From Massospora cicadina (taxonomy: Eukaryota > Entomophthoromycota > Entomophthoromycetes > Entomophthorales > Entomophthoraceae), in the NCBI GenBank assembly GCA_022478985.1, contig JAKSZP010007892.1, positions 310,001 to 374,000 on the forward strand: a DNA stretch of 64,000 nucleotides, read 5' to 3'. Position 1 is the first letter of the stretch, and every line of letters begins with the position of its first letter. This document shows positions 1 through 11,219 of the stretch, one piece after another. The notes under the pieces were generated by a model that ran no database searches, had not been told where the DNA came from, and was given only the letters and a program-made list of their open reading frames with translations. The position numbers were made by a program, and so were the translations under genes.

Positions 1-1172
1 GGGAGAATTCAATACTACAGAGTGCTCTCTTCTTTTCTTAAAGATAATACCCTATTGCTAAATATAAGGTTTCTTTTGTTGAGTTCCAAAAGTTACTGTC
101 TTCAAACAGTACTTTGTGTTTTGGTGTATTGTCATATGAAGTTGAGATATTATGCTATTGTTGAAATTTTGGTTGACCAAATTAGCCATCTCTCTTACAG
201 ATTAAACATTCAAAGATTGTTAATACCCAACTATCATTTGATGAGGGTTGCTGACTAAAGCATTAATCACGATTAAACAAAGGATATGTTCTGATGATTG
301 TTTATATTTATGTTTCATCAGTGATGATCCTCAACCAATGTTAAATAGGTAATTCAATAAGGGGATTGGCACCCAATATTTGGATTACTATGGCAGATAG
401 TTCAGGCAGGGGCGTAAATCAATTAAGATCATTTTTGAAGCTAACAAAGCGTTTTAATGTTTGGTAGTTTGTAGGTATAATCAGGCAACTTGGCCTCTAT
501 AGAATTGTTGTCTGGTTCGTGACACTAATAGACGGCCGCCAAACTGTGAAGGTTACCCTACTGGGGAAAACTACGGGAAAGAATTTGCTATGTTATGAAG
601 TTAATCTCAAAAGTTAAATCTTTGGAGAATTCAAATTAACTTCCAATAAGCCATCTGAAAAGTTATGCGCCTTTTGCCCTATGAAAACCCTTTTTTTAAT
701 AAAGATAGAACAAGTTAAATTCAGAATAATATTCTTTTAATATTTAGCATGTTTACATTTGTTGTAATTTTTACACTTGGAGTAGAGCTTGGAATGATCA
801 GATATCTTTGACTGCTTTTCACTGGTTCTTATCTCTGTGGGCTCCTACATCAAGAGAGTATTGGGAACATCTGAACTTAAAATTAGGTTAAATTCCAATA
901 TGAAGTCCTATCAAAAGTTAAGAGTTAGATGGAGGCTTTCCCTCAAGTTATCAATATCTTCAAGATTAGAAGAGTGCGTTGGAGACAGCAGTACTCCATA
1001 TTGGCTGAAGATTCAACTATGATGCTAGTTTTCATATTATAACCAACCCAGTTAATCAATTATCAACTATATTAACTATTCATATTATAGCGCACATAAG
1101 AACATGTGTAGCAAACTTAGAGCTACAGCGATTAGTAGTTAAGCATTTACAGCTATAGCATTGATTTCAACA
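1..1172 (+). mobile_element. GyA 5' LTR, 3' portion (truncated by window edge)
   Basis: Positions 1-165 align by eye with 16487-16660, which is the far part of the 3' LTR of the same element (shared stretches such as CCCTATTGCTAAATATAAGG and AGTTACTGTCTTCAAACAG). The LTR end is placed at 1172 because CAACA there is followed, after two bases, by a tRNA primer-binding site, and the other LTR opens with TGTTG at 10665. Between about 170 and 1172 I could not align the two LTRs, so this part may contain a later insertion or be strongly diverged. If the whole stretch is LTR, the LTR is unusually long (about 1.8 kb). The 5' flank and its TSD lie outside the window. Confidence 0.6.
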
Positions 1173-1174
1173 CT

Positions 1175-1190
1175 TGGTGCTCACTACAGG
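1175..1190 (+). other. GyA tRNA primer-binding site
   Basis: TGGTGCTCACTACAGG starts two bases after the LTR end CAACA. A PBS starting TGG pairs with the CCA end of a tRNA and primes minus-strand DNA synthesis. GyC has TGGTGCTCACTAAAGG, GyD has TGGTTATCACTACAGG and N1 has TGGTGCTCCCTGCCAGG at the matching place. The tRNA was not identified. Confidence 0.75.
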
Positions 1191-3275
1191 AACTTACCTA
1201 GTTTCTCTGAGCAGTTTATTATTAATAATGTCTTTTAATCAACCAGCTGAGGGCTTCCTTTGGTTGGAGATAATGCAACAATCTGACTTTGTGTTGTCCG
1301 TCTATGAGGCACCATTACATCATTCTGATGAACTTTATTAATTATGAGAGGAATTAAATCTCATGGCCGATTTTCAGCGATCCTATTATGTCACAATCGT
1401 TTAAAAGACTCAGTAAACAAGATGGCAATTCCTTACCGCCACCATGACGGCCTTGATAGTGATAGCGAAAGAGCTGCTCACTCTGTTACTGACTGTACCA
1501 GGACTTTGAGTCTTTATATATGGAATTTAACTTGGGTACAAAGGTGCTGTCCCTAATAAGCGAAAGCTTTGCTTTATAAGAGGACTTTTGGCTGCTGACT
1601 AAATGATTATTAATATGGAGAACAAGTTACAGGTGGAACGCCGCCATTTTAGTGATATGATTAATCAATTTAAGTTGAACTTCATCAGGATAACTATGTG
1701 TGTCGCCAAAAGCCAGTTGCTTCAAAAACCCTTCTAAGAGACTATGATAGTGAGGGTGAGGAGGGGGAGTTATAAGTAATTTGCCTGCTGTTTTCCTCGC
1801 AATTATGATTATTGGAGCTTCCACACCTCCTGATATTGCATTGGCTTCCCACTGTGATACTCTAATCCCTTTCTTGGGCAACTTAGAACGGCAACTTGAG
1901 TTGCTGCAAGCCCATGGGCCTGGTAATTATGAATCTAAAATTCTGGCCAACCTGATTAACTTACCAAAGTTCAATAAGAATGCAAATGTGCATAATTTTT
2001 TACTTATTTGAGTTTAGTATAGGTGGAGCTCCTGGAACCACTAAGTTGAGAGTGGTAATGAACTTGATGTACTCTGAAAGTCTGGAGTCAACTATACCAA
2101 AAATAAAGAAGGCTGGCGTTTCCTACATTAACAACAAGGCCTTTTTATCAAAAATAATTGGCAGAGCTGAAAGGATGATCACTCGTAAGACAATTACTTA
2201 ATATCTCTTAAAAATGAGCTGATAATATCCATTTATTTTCCAAATGCTTTTATTTAAAGGTGCAAACCACATATGGAGATAACGTTATAAATGATTTTAA
2301 AGCTCAGATCGCGCTTCACCACATCTGTGAGTCATACATGAAATTGTATTACGTTTTGATACCAGTTCTGAATAAAAAGAATGATATTACTTATATGGTA
2401 AATTATCTACATCATTGCGCTGTCATATTTGAAGCGCCTAATCCAAGTCTGTGTGAACTGCAAAACTAGTCTAACTCTAGCATCTTTCCCAATAAGAAAT
2501 TAACTTGGGCTTATGACCCTTAGTTTGAGAAGCCTGATATTAATCAGGTCCTTTGTTATCTTTGCAAGATTTTGGGGAATTATGCCAATTATTGCAGATG
2601 AGCCCACAAGTGGTGCTAGTAGTTATTTCTCAACCAGTGGAATTATTATAATTAACAACCCCCTAATTGGTGGCGGTACTGGTTATTTGGCCATCATGGT
2701 TGGGGGCGATCAAGGCCTTTTATAGGCACAGATGAGGTAAATAATTTTCCCTCCAATTGTGACTTCATGTTAACTAATTTGAGCCCTGCTGAGTCAGGGG
2801 ATTTAATATTTGAGGACGATGACGCCGTCCAAAATTCATATGAAATTTGACCCACTTTTATATATTTGAGGGTCTTAAATAATTTAATTTCTGCCTATGA
2901 TGCCCCAATGAGCGAACTGAATTACACCAGTGACAGTATCAGAAGTTTTAATGAGCATATTGCCAAATTAGACAATTATACAATTATTGAAGCAACTCAA
3001 AGCCATGATGTGAGGCACATCATAAGAGTGTCATTGAGTGAAACCAATGGTGAGGCATATATTACCAGATATAAGAAATAACTAATTTTAACAGAAGCGA
3101 CTATTGCCCAGAACCCAAAAGTGGGGCCTAGTAGAAAGGCCCCTGAACATATAGGTTCAGGGGTTACTGCTTCAAGATGGAGCTCGCGCATACAGGAATT
3201 GTCACAAATGGATAAACAGACCAAAGTATCAGTCAGACGCTATCTGACTAAAGGATCATGAAAACTCTTAATATA
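1191..3275 (+). pseudogene. GyA leader and gag-region remnant
   Basis: This stretch lies between the PBS and the H1 insertion, where gag would sit in a gypsy element read on the + strand. It holds only short open frames (for example 2260-2469 and 2866-3081) separated by stops. I could not match them to the gag domain seen in GyC or in the 60.1-kb remnant, so gag is assigned from position only. No zinc knuckle was found. The reading frame is badly decayed. Confidence 0.4.
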
Positions 3276-3469
3276 AAGCCCTAATTTTTATTTAACTGAG
3301 GTAAGCCGACCTGGAGATGGACTGTACCTAGGTCCAAGGAGCAAAACTTGTACTAAACTAGAATTCAACAAACAGAAAGAGATGAGCGTATCACTCAAAC
3401 CGAATCAAAAAAATAAAAAAAAAATCTTAAAATGACTAAATAGGTGGAATGTAGTAAACAGCTATGTTT

Positions 3470-5862
3470 CTATGGTGGGGGGTGAGTCATGATTGAAAGG
3501 CTCATCTTCCTCCTCTTTGTCAAACTATGTATGGCAAAGCGCTGAGAGGATGGGCATGGGGCATCCTCGAAATGGGGGTCAAGGTAGCAGAGTGGCTTGG
3601 GCAGCTCAATTTTAGCTATGAGGGGTGTTGAATTTTGGGCTGTAGTCTGATGGCTGGTTCTTCTTTAACCGTAGGGAAAAGCTTTGGGCGTCTATTGTGT
3701 GAGGACAACAGACAGGATGGTGATTTAGAATATAAATTATAGCTTCTTGGTAGTACTTCAATAGTATACCCTGTCATTTCAGTTGGACGATGGCACGCCA
3801 CCCTGATCTTACTGATTCCAAGTGAAAATTGACCAATACAAAATGAAAGTACTAAACTCAAAAAAGTTTATAAATTAAATCATAAACAAGTCCAGTAGTT
3901 GAATATATTTTATTAATGTCAACTTAAGGGTTATTTATAGGGTTTGATCTTCACCACATCTTACCCATGACGACTTAATTTCAGTGGCACTTAACCATGT
4001 AAAAAGTTTGTAAGAACGTCTATGTATACTTTGACTCAAGGCATCATGCTCAGCCTCAGGGTCAGTGTAAACACCGTAATCATTCTTGAAATGGCATTTC
4101 GTCATATCTTTAAAATAGCTGAACCAATTTACTTTCACATGCAATTGGCAGCACATGCCAAGGCGATTTGTATCACTAATTAGTAATTAATTTGATTGAA
4201 AACTCGACTGACATTACAAACTAATTTCAACATAGACCAGCAAAGCCCATGTGCCCGAGTCATTAAGTCAAAACTTAATCTAAGTCCGACCTAACCAATA
4301 AAGCCCTCAAGCCCATGTCATTATAGTTGAATATAATTAAGTGAAATCACTATGCTGCAATTCCCAAGTTCAGTTATACTTAGGATACACCTGAACCATA
4401 ATTGCTGATATCTGATATTATCAAATATCCGACATTTAGGTCCAGTCAATTACTCAACAAGGGGGGTGGTTATATATTTGGATAGGGCTTTCTCAGCCTC
4501 AAGGCGAACTTTGGGTTGCATGGTGAAGGTGGCAATGTTGTTGCTGGTAAAGCGGGTCTTATGGCCAAATTTTACAAACCATCACAACTTTTTGTATTGC
4601 CTTGTGGGCAACTTGATGGATTTGTAGAGCTCTTCTTTATGAACTTGTTGCATGGGGGAAGGACAGGGGCGGGTATCCCCTTGGCCAAGGCTATGACTAA
4701 TTTTGCTACAGCCTTTTGGAGGGGTGACAATCAAGGGAGGCAAAAGCCTCTTCAGTTTTTTGGAGGTCACTTTGGAATTCATTGGCATAAGACTTAGAGC
4801 ATAATGCCAAGTTGGAAGTTAAGCTGTATAATCTGCGTTTAGGTACATTTTGAGGCCTGGGGACTTGACTGAGTTGGGGACAGAATTTCCCAAATCATCA
4901 ACCTCCTCCAAATAATTCCAGTTATTTTGGTTGAAAATGATAGGTTGATTGGCATATGGGTGGCTGGATAGGGTTTTTTGAAGATACTGGGGTCCATGTG
5001 AGGCTCCTGATTAGTTGGAATAGGTGTGGTGGTTTGACATGTAGGTTCCTTTTTGGATGAATCCGTGGCAGTTGCATCTTTTATTTTGAGTGAGGGGGAG
5101 GGAGGACTGTGCCCCATTAGATAAAAGTTTTTATGTTGGCAATGGGGGCATTATAGGGGAGTTGAGAGTGTGGGCTCCAACTCAGGCTATGGTGGGGCAG
5201 CGTCACTTTGAGTGGTCCAGGATGAAACAAATAGGAATTGTGCGTCCTTTGTCTACTCTGGCCCAGAAAGGGTGGTTGGATACAGAGGGGACAACGGTGT
5301 GAGAGGGAAATCAATATGGCGATTTCATTTGATATTGAGAATATACTTGCAAAGGCGCGAGGGCCCACAAATCAGTTGGATCCATTGGGAAACACAAATT
5401 TTAGAATGGAGTCAGTGCCATATACTGACAACCCAGATATTAGTTCATTCTATTGAGTTTCAAGGGGGAAGTGGGTGGGGCGTCCTGCAAATTTAACCAC
5501 AAGAATGGTGTCATCAGGCAACTGGGTGCGAATGGTTGAGATAAGGATCCCTGAAACACCATGAAAATGTTGGCTGCTTTTGCAGAATCAGCTTCACAAG
5601 TGAAAGTGAGGTCAAAGACCCCTTGTAGGGGCGGAAGTTGATAAATCCTGCAGGCTGCATAAGCCGCTGGGCTAATTCTTATGATATGTTTGTCATTATA
5701 GGGAAAAAAGTTGCCATATTCAACCCAGAGGCTGATTTACATCTTGCTTTAAGGGAGCACAATGGTGCTCCAAGAACCGTTTGGGAACGTGCAAGGTGGA
5801 GGGTGAGATCCTTGGGGGAACATATTGACCTGAGGCATTGGGGGCTAGTCAACCTATTTTGA
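3470..5862 (-). pseudogene. H1 ORF1-type protein, decayed
   Basis: Reading down the - strand from about 5862, the translation follows the other H proteins in order: the block around FIDFRPFKGYFD (near 5640), the segment before the zinc knuckle near 5400, and a proline- and threonine-rich centre. The C-terminal end near 3470-3560 lies beyond the S1 insertion. The frame has many stops and shifts, and no single long ORF survives. The product would be an RNA-binding ORF1 protein coating element RNA, by analogy with LINE ORF1 proteins. It is not functional here. Confidence 0.65.
3626..4459. mobile_element. S1: solo LTR inside H1
   Basis: The 834-bp block starts TGTTGAA and ends TCAACA, perfect 6-bp terminal inverted repeats, and is flanked by AGGGG at 3621-3625 and 4460-4464. 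It aligns along its length with S2 (35863-36746), which has its own TSD. No internal gag or pol is attached, so it is what remains after recombination between the two LTRs of a gypsy-type element. Its parent element is not in the window. Orientation was not determined. Confidence 0.9.
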
Positions 5863-6048
5863 AAGCATTTTCATGCTGGGCGGGAGATGCTAGAGGGGGT
5901 TTTGACGCTGCCCTATTTTGGAGCAGTGGGCATTAGGGCTAAGGACATTGGGGTTTTGCTGTGTGTCAGTTTTTTGGAGTTGTTTGGTTTGGCTGTATTT
6001 TTTTTAAGTTTGCTTTAATGTGATATTGAGCGGAATATCAAGCCCTAA

Positions 6049-7100
6049 ATTCCCAAATATTATAAAATATCACATACATTTATATCTTGACTTTTCCCCT
6101 GAAGTATATAAGACTTCACTTCTTATTATAATAAAACCTTCTATAGAGTCTTATGTTTATCCTTCCTATTTTATCTTTGTTGTATCAGATTAGTAATCGC
6201 CAGTATCCAGTCTGGGATTAACCAATCTGAAGTAATCGCCACTAGTCAGTCTGGGATTAACCTGTTTTAAAGAAGACACTCTGTTGAGGATATCTTGGTG
6301 CAGATAACGCCAAGGAAGAGGTTGAAAAAGTTTTTGTTGAGTCATGGATGGCAACTTATGTCAAGTATGTCCAAGAGTGCTAAGAAGTTTTCCAAGGACG
6401 CAGTCAAGTTAACCAAGCAATTGGTGCACCAAGGGGTAGCATCTGAGGAAAATTTTACTTTGTGAGAGCTGTTGTGATGTTAGCAAAGATTGTCTGGTGC
6501 TTAATCTACGCATAGTAGATCCACTGAGCAGCAAGTCAGTCTATAAAGTTGCACAATCTGAGGTCAGCGCAAAGACTCCAATAATTACCCTAAGTCAAGT
6601 TCAAAACTCAGGGTTTATTTGGTGAGCCTCAATAATGAATCAAGATTGGGAAAAGTCATGTCAGAGTAGAATATGAATTTTCTACATCCTCCTCTTCTAA
6701 AATAATCCCAAGTATGAAGAAAACTGTGACCCCATCTTCTATATGGCGGAAGGATAACATTGACTTCTCACCTCTGGTATAACACATAGTAGAGGATGAC
6801 AGGTAGTTTTGACCAACTTCTCCCCAAAAAAGCAAAGCTGAGGTGGCGTCAAAAATAGTATTAAAGCTGTATGCTCAACAGTTTATATTATGAGATACTC
6901 CCATTACATCTGACGATATCTTCCAATTGAGTAGGGTTCAAGTGACATTATCTATCAAGACTTTAATATAATCTATCCTCCAATTGGGGCTGGAGATTAA
7001 AACTTTTTTGAGTCAAGCAGACACTTTGGTATCCTAACAATAAATTTATGGGACGCTTATTTTTCTACATGCATGTATATTGATATTTTAGTAAATAAGC
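6049..7100 (+). other. GyA internal stretch without recognisable domain
   Basis: The stretch resumes after H1. At 6100-6150 there is a TATA-like TATATAAG and an AATAAAA signal, which would suit a promoter/polyadenylation region of another LTR fragment, but no LTR ends could be fixed. From about 6290 a lysine-rich frame (KRLKKFLL...) could be the gag-protease linker. No function is assigned. Confidence 0.3.
6192..6262 (+). repeat. Two-unit direct repeat, 32-bp units, 39-bp spacing
   Basis: Units at 6192-6223 and 6231-6262 both begin AGTAATCGCCA and end AGTCTGGGATTAACC, with a few differences in the middle. It is a simple local duplication. No array extends beyond two units. Confidence 0.75.
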
Positions 7101-7119
7101 CTAAAGTTTACTCAAAATA

Positions 7120-7440
7120 ATGAAAATGTAGCACCATTTGATATTGTTTTCACTAAGCTTGTAAAGCAACTGGTCCTCACTACTTACATAAATCATTGGA
7201 AACCCTATGTTACGACAGGCCCTCAGACCACTACTTATGAAGGAGCATACAGTACTCTGCCGCTGCAATTTAGCTCAGTTGTTTTTCGCTCCAGCTATTG
7301 TTTCCCTAAATGAAATTAGGATTTTCTTGTTGGGAGCTCGTTTATGAGTACTTATTGAGTCAAGACTAAATTTGAGGGCAATACTTTGGAAATTCCTGGA
7401 CAAACTCTTCCATTTAATTATAATCATAAGGATGAGGCCC
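7120..7440 (+). pseudogene. GyA aspartic protease remnant
   Basis: The + strand translation begins VAPFDIVFTKLVK and continues through EGAYSTLPL to a hydrophobic C-terminal segment. It follows the order of the GyC protease (GAPVNVVSSKLIKK ... GAYSSLPI). In gypsy elements this domain cleaves the Gag-Pol polyprotein with an active-site D-T/S-G. Here the D-x-G part is degraded and stops interrupt the second half. The homology is to the neighbouring element by eye, not from a database. Confidence 0.6.
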
Positions 7441-8039
7441 CAGCGCATCAAAATTAGGAATTGTCGACATATTTTTTAAGAATGGTATTGTTCCATGAGT
7501 TATCAGTGGATTTGGGCCATTATGTGGAGGTTACTCAACCAGATTATGGAATCTTCAGGGATTCCATTACATGCTAATCATAATCTAATTATTTCAGCAG
7601 AACCAAGTAATAATTGGGAAAGAAATTAGATTGACCTTTTCCAAGGATTATATGGCGAGATATTTTCACCATTCTGTCAATCCAATTAAGAATTGTTCAC
7701 TGCACCTGAGATTATCCTCCCTGGCAATAGCTAAATTAAAGTGCTTTTAGCTAATATGTATTCCTATCTTATATAGATAAAGTGACACCAGACTATCGCT
7801 TTTGTGCACATGTTACCTGTCAATGAAGTTAAGAATGTTTCTGATTTTGGTCACTTTAAATAACGTTGCTTTAGTGGTGATGTTGAACAATCCATTTTCA
7901 CTTTAGTGCTGCGGGAGAACATAGCTGGGTTAACTGAGGATAACAAGGATCAAGCGCTGGCTCTTTTATAAAATAACGACGTTATTTTTGCAAAAGATGA
8001 CTATGATTTGGGTTAGTGCCCATGATGTATTTCATCATA

Positions 8040-8760
8040 TTGATACTTAAATATCATACTCCAATTCCATTCGCCCAATTAGACATTCAAAGGCGGCAGA
8101 TGGAGTTATTAATACTAAAATAATCAGCTAATGCAACATGAGATGCTAGTGCCCCCCTAGAGTTCTTAGGCCTCTCCAGAGTTGATTATTAAGAATAAAG
8201 ATTGCTCAAACTGCCAGTAGCCAAAAATTAAATCTATATCTGAAAATTATTTTCACACCACCCAAGCGTTACAGCACAGTGTTAGTAGACTATCAGGAGC
8301 TTAATAGTATTACCAAAAAGGATATTTATCTTTTACTGTAAACTGACAATGTGCTGTAACGCTTGGGTGGTGTGAAAATAATTTTCAGATATAGATTTAA
8401 TTTTTTTTTGGCTACTGGCAGATAGAGCTACCTAAGGTGGAGCAAGAAAAATGCGCTATGATCATGTCTTAGGGCCTCTACCAACCCACTAGAATGCCAC
8501 AGGGGCTGTGCAACACCCCCACGACCTTTCAGCGGGATATGGATAGTATCCTTGGCGGTCTAAAACTTTCTGCGTCCTAGTTTATTTATATGATTTTAAC
8601 GTTTTTTCCAGAACATTTACTAATAATTTGCTGCACCTGGAAGAAGTTTGTTGCCACCTCGCTAAGGCTGATTTTAAAAACGAGCTTTGTAATTGTTTTT
8701 TCTTGTGAGAAGCAAGAACATTAAGGGTTTTTCAATGATAAGCATGACTTTTGGCCCCAA
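8040..8760 (+). pseudogene. GyA reverse transcriptase remnant
   Basis: The + strand shows VDYQELNSITKKD (8286-8324) and then VL-RLGGVKIIF. After 8415 it continues GYWQIELPKVEQEKCA and GLYQPTRMPQGLCN, which are successive RT palm blocks of Ty3/gypsy. The catalytic YxDD is gone: the site reads FIYMILTF near 8580. A TAG replaces the usual Q in the block before GLYQ. The gene is further rearranged by an inverted duplication of its own codons (see 8211-8421). The sequence upstream of VDYQELN, which should carry the first RT block, is disrupted by the inverted arm. Confidence 0.85.
8211..8421. repeat. Near-perfect inverted duplication within GyA RT (arms 68 and 72 bp)
   Basis: The left arm 8211-8278 is the exact reverse complement of the right arm 8350-8421, except for an A/T run of 5 versus 9. 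A 71-bp spacer (8279-8349) separates them. The right arm is the native one, because it reads in frame as RT codons from VL-RLGG to GYWQ. The left arm is an inverted copy placed upstream of VDYQELN. Nothing else in this element is so well preserved, so the event is recent compared with the element's decay. Confidence 0.95.
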
Positions 8761-8939
8761 CCAGAAAAAGTTGAAGCTGTTAAACACATGGTACAGCCTA
8801 TTAGCAATCACGACATTCAAGTTTTTTATGAATAATCAGATGTTACCACCAGTTTGTAGAAAGTTTTAGTAAGATAGGTGAACATTTATTCACCTTCTAA
8901 AATTGGGTCACCCTTTGAGTAAAACTGGAACTGTCAACT

Positions 8940-9370
8940 GGCTTTTGATGAACTTCAGCTTTAACTGACCCAAGTGCCACTGTTTATGTATCCCAATTTC
9001 AAAAAACCATCTATTATAAAAACAGATGCTTCTCACCACTTTTGGGTTGTGTCATCACAGCTTGATTCTGATGGAATTGAGCATCCTGTGATTTACTATA
9101 TCTGATCGTTAGACGTTCATGAACAGAACTATATGGTGACTGAGAAGGAATGCCTGAAAGTTATTTACGCTTGTAAACAACTTTTGGGTTCAAATCCATG
9201 GAGAAAATTTTACTGGAGTAATTGATCATGTCTTTCTGTGCTGGTTGCAGATATAAAAGAGACCAAAGGAAGTTTAGTATGTTGGGCCTTAAAATTTTAG
9301 GCTTATGACTTCAAATTCAACACCATTATGTCATTAAGCGTCAAAACGCTGGTGGATTATCTTAACTGCC
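8940..9370 (+). pseudogene. GyA RNase H remnant
   Basis: The translation includes IKTDASHHFWVVSSQLD, with the conserved D of the RNase H core in TDAS, then GIEHPVIYY and VTEKECLKVIYACKQL (about 9133-9180), where E is the second acidic residue of the family pattern. It lies directly downstream of RT, as in all gypsy pol genes. Its job would be to remove RNA from the RNA-DNA hybrid. Stops are scattered through the frame. Confidence 0.8.
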
Positions 9371-9539
9371 TATTGTGACCTTGGTGGCTGATGTGGCCAA
9401 TGATAATTTGATACAATGCTGTCTAAACAATATGATAATGAACCAGCGGAAGTTCAGCGCTGCTTAGAAAAATCTATAAAATACTAGCTGTCCAATATGG
9501 GAAGCTTTATAAGGTGCTACATGATCAGAAATATTGGAT

Positions 9540-10575
9540 TTTGACCAATGGAGCATACTGATATTATTATTGGGGCCCACAAGGCAATGGGTAACGGCGG
9601 TTTAAGAAAACGTTTGAGTTAATGAAATAGCACCACTATTTGAAATCTATAAATCTTGAAATTAATAAGACCCTCCGCTGTTGCAAGGAATGTCAGGTGG
9701 AGGGACCTTATCTAAAACCCACCTCATATCAGTTGTTGAACCCAACATTGCCAAGGATACCATATCTAGAGACAATGTGGGCCATTTTCCAACACTTTTT
9801 GGTCAATTTATATATAATAGTGGTCATTAATCATCTCACAAAATGGGTGGAGTCCAAAGCGGTCAGGGATTTGAGCACCACGGCTATGGCGAGATTTATT
9901 CTAGAAGATATCACCTATTGGTATTTATGCCCTTAGTTATGTTAATGGATAATGGAACTAACTTTACGTCCTGGATGGTCACTAGGATCAATGAATTGAT
10001 GGGCATACGCGGTGTATTGTCTAAGCCCTATCACATGGAGACTGATGGCACTTCAAATGAGTGATGGTACTCTTGTTGGGATTTTACATAAGGTAATTAC
10101 GGCGAAGTGTCTAGCTGGAATCTTTTCCTTCCTTATGCCAAAGTTCCTTACAATATCTCTTTTCACTTAATCATGGGTGATTCCCCATTTGCTTTTGCTT
10201 TATGGAGAACAACCAGCAATTCCCCCAATTTTATATTCCTATGTCAGTCAAGAAGCCACGACTCCCACAAAATATTTAAAAATGCTAGTGCAGACTTTAA
10301 TCCAACTACAAAGCGCTACCTATTCCAATATGCAGCCTCAAAACAATGATACTATGAATGATATAATGTAAGCTTCATCGCTACCCCACTTTACTATAGG
10401 AAACGCATCTTATATTATGATCACCTTGGAATTAGACAAACTAGCAAGATGAAGCATATATGGAAGGGGCCTCTAAAAATCATTAAGAAGACATCTACAG
10501 ATACCTACACTCAAAAGAATCATGTTAAAGGTCACCTTATCAACTGGATGAATGTTAAGTTTTTGAGATAAATTC
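9540..10575 (+). pseudogene. GyA integrase remnant
   Basis: Zinc-domain cysteines CCKEC occur near 9686. Core segments follow: [11 protein letters not shown] (the first catalytic D of VIDHLTKW replaced by N), LMDNGTNF with the second D, and METDGTSNE near the catalytic E. The C-terminal part includes YNISFHLIMGDSPFA (about 10150-10195) and ends HLINWMNVKFLR before the polypurine tract. The enzyme would join element DNA to the target. The lost first aspartate and several stops make it dead. Confidence 0.8.
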
Positions 10576-10649
10576 AGAAGTCTGGCTTATGGTCCTAAGT
10601 TCTCAATGCCTTAGTTAACCCCAAAGCATCTTTGTTACCTTATGTTTGG

Positions 10650-10664
10650 TTAAATTTGGGGAAA
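10650..10664 (+). other. GyA polypurine tract
   Basis: AATTTGGGGAAA directly precedes the TGTTG that opens the 3' LTR at 10665. A purine-rich tract here primes plus-strand DNA synthesis. The assignment rests on position and composition. Confidence 0.6.
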
Positions 10665-11116
10665 TGTTGTAATTGGGTGAAAATCATCTGATTATGATAT
10701 TTTATATATTTATATATATATAATTTTGTACTTTAATAAATAATTAGAAACAGGATAAGATAAGTATAGCAATCACTTCGCCACATGGCCCCAGTATTTA
10801 AATGTAGTGGCCTAAAGTATTAATCTACTATTAATTGAATCTCAGAAACCCCACTGGCGCATCTTTCATTTCCTAAACATATTATCTTCCAACTTTGTGG
10901 CCTAGATCTTTATATCGCCTCCTATTTTTATTTTAGTGTAATATTCTATGTTGCCCCCATACCATCAAAAACCATTGGTAATGAGGTTCTTACTATTATG
11001 GTGGATGGCTGGTAATTTTTACTGCATCTGGTATATTGTACCTTCATAAGAAAATGCCTCAACCTTACTTATTTGCTTTCTTACCCAATTTGGATATTAC
11101 AATTTTTGTCTACCAT
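10665..11116 (+). mobile_element. GyA 3' LTR, first part (interrupted by LineA)
   Basis: It starts TGTTGTAATTGGG after a polypurine tract and continues until LineA interrupts it at 11117. The last 18 bases (11099-11116) are the LineA target-site duplication. The LTR resumes at 16333. The part corresponding to this stretch in the 5' LTR lies outside the window. Confidence 0.7.
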
Positions 11117-11219
11117 CGCTTTTCTTTACAATAACAATAACATCAGTTACTATGATTCAATTTGAACAGCAGAATTGATAATCACACAGGAGAGATGGGA
11201 TATTTCAACAAATCAAAAT

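Larger units (their letters stand above)
3285..6039 (-). mobile_element. H1: ORF1-only non-LTR retroposon, inserted in GyA, split by solo LTR S1
   Basis: The copy reads on the - strand. Its 3' tail is at 3297-3316 (complement CTCCAGGTCGGCTTACCTCA) followed by an A-rich end. The flanking repeat is AAGCCCTAA at 3276-3284 and 6040-6048, taken as the TSD. Removing S1 and one copy of its TSD (839 bp) leaves 1916 bp, matching H2 (1896), H3 (1941) and H4 (1947). The 5' end on the - strand (CCGCTCAATATCAC...) aligns with the 5' ends of H2 and H3. There is room for ORF1 but no endonuclease or reverse transcriptase. It is inferred to have been mobilised by a LINE with the same tail. Confidence 0.85.
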
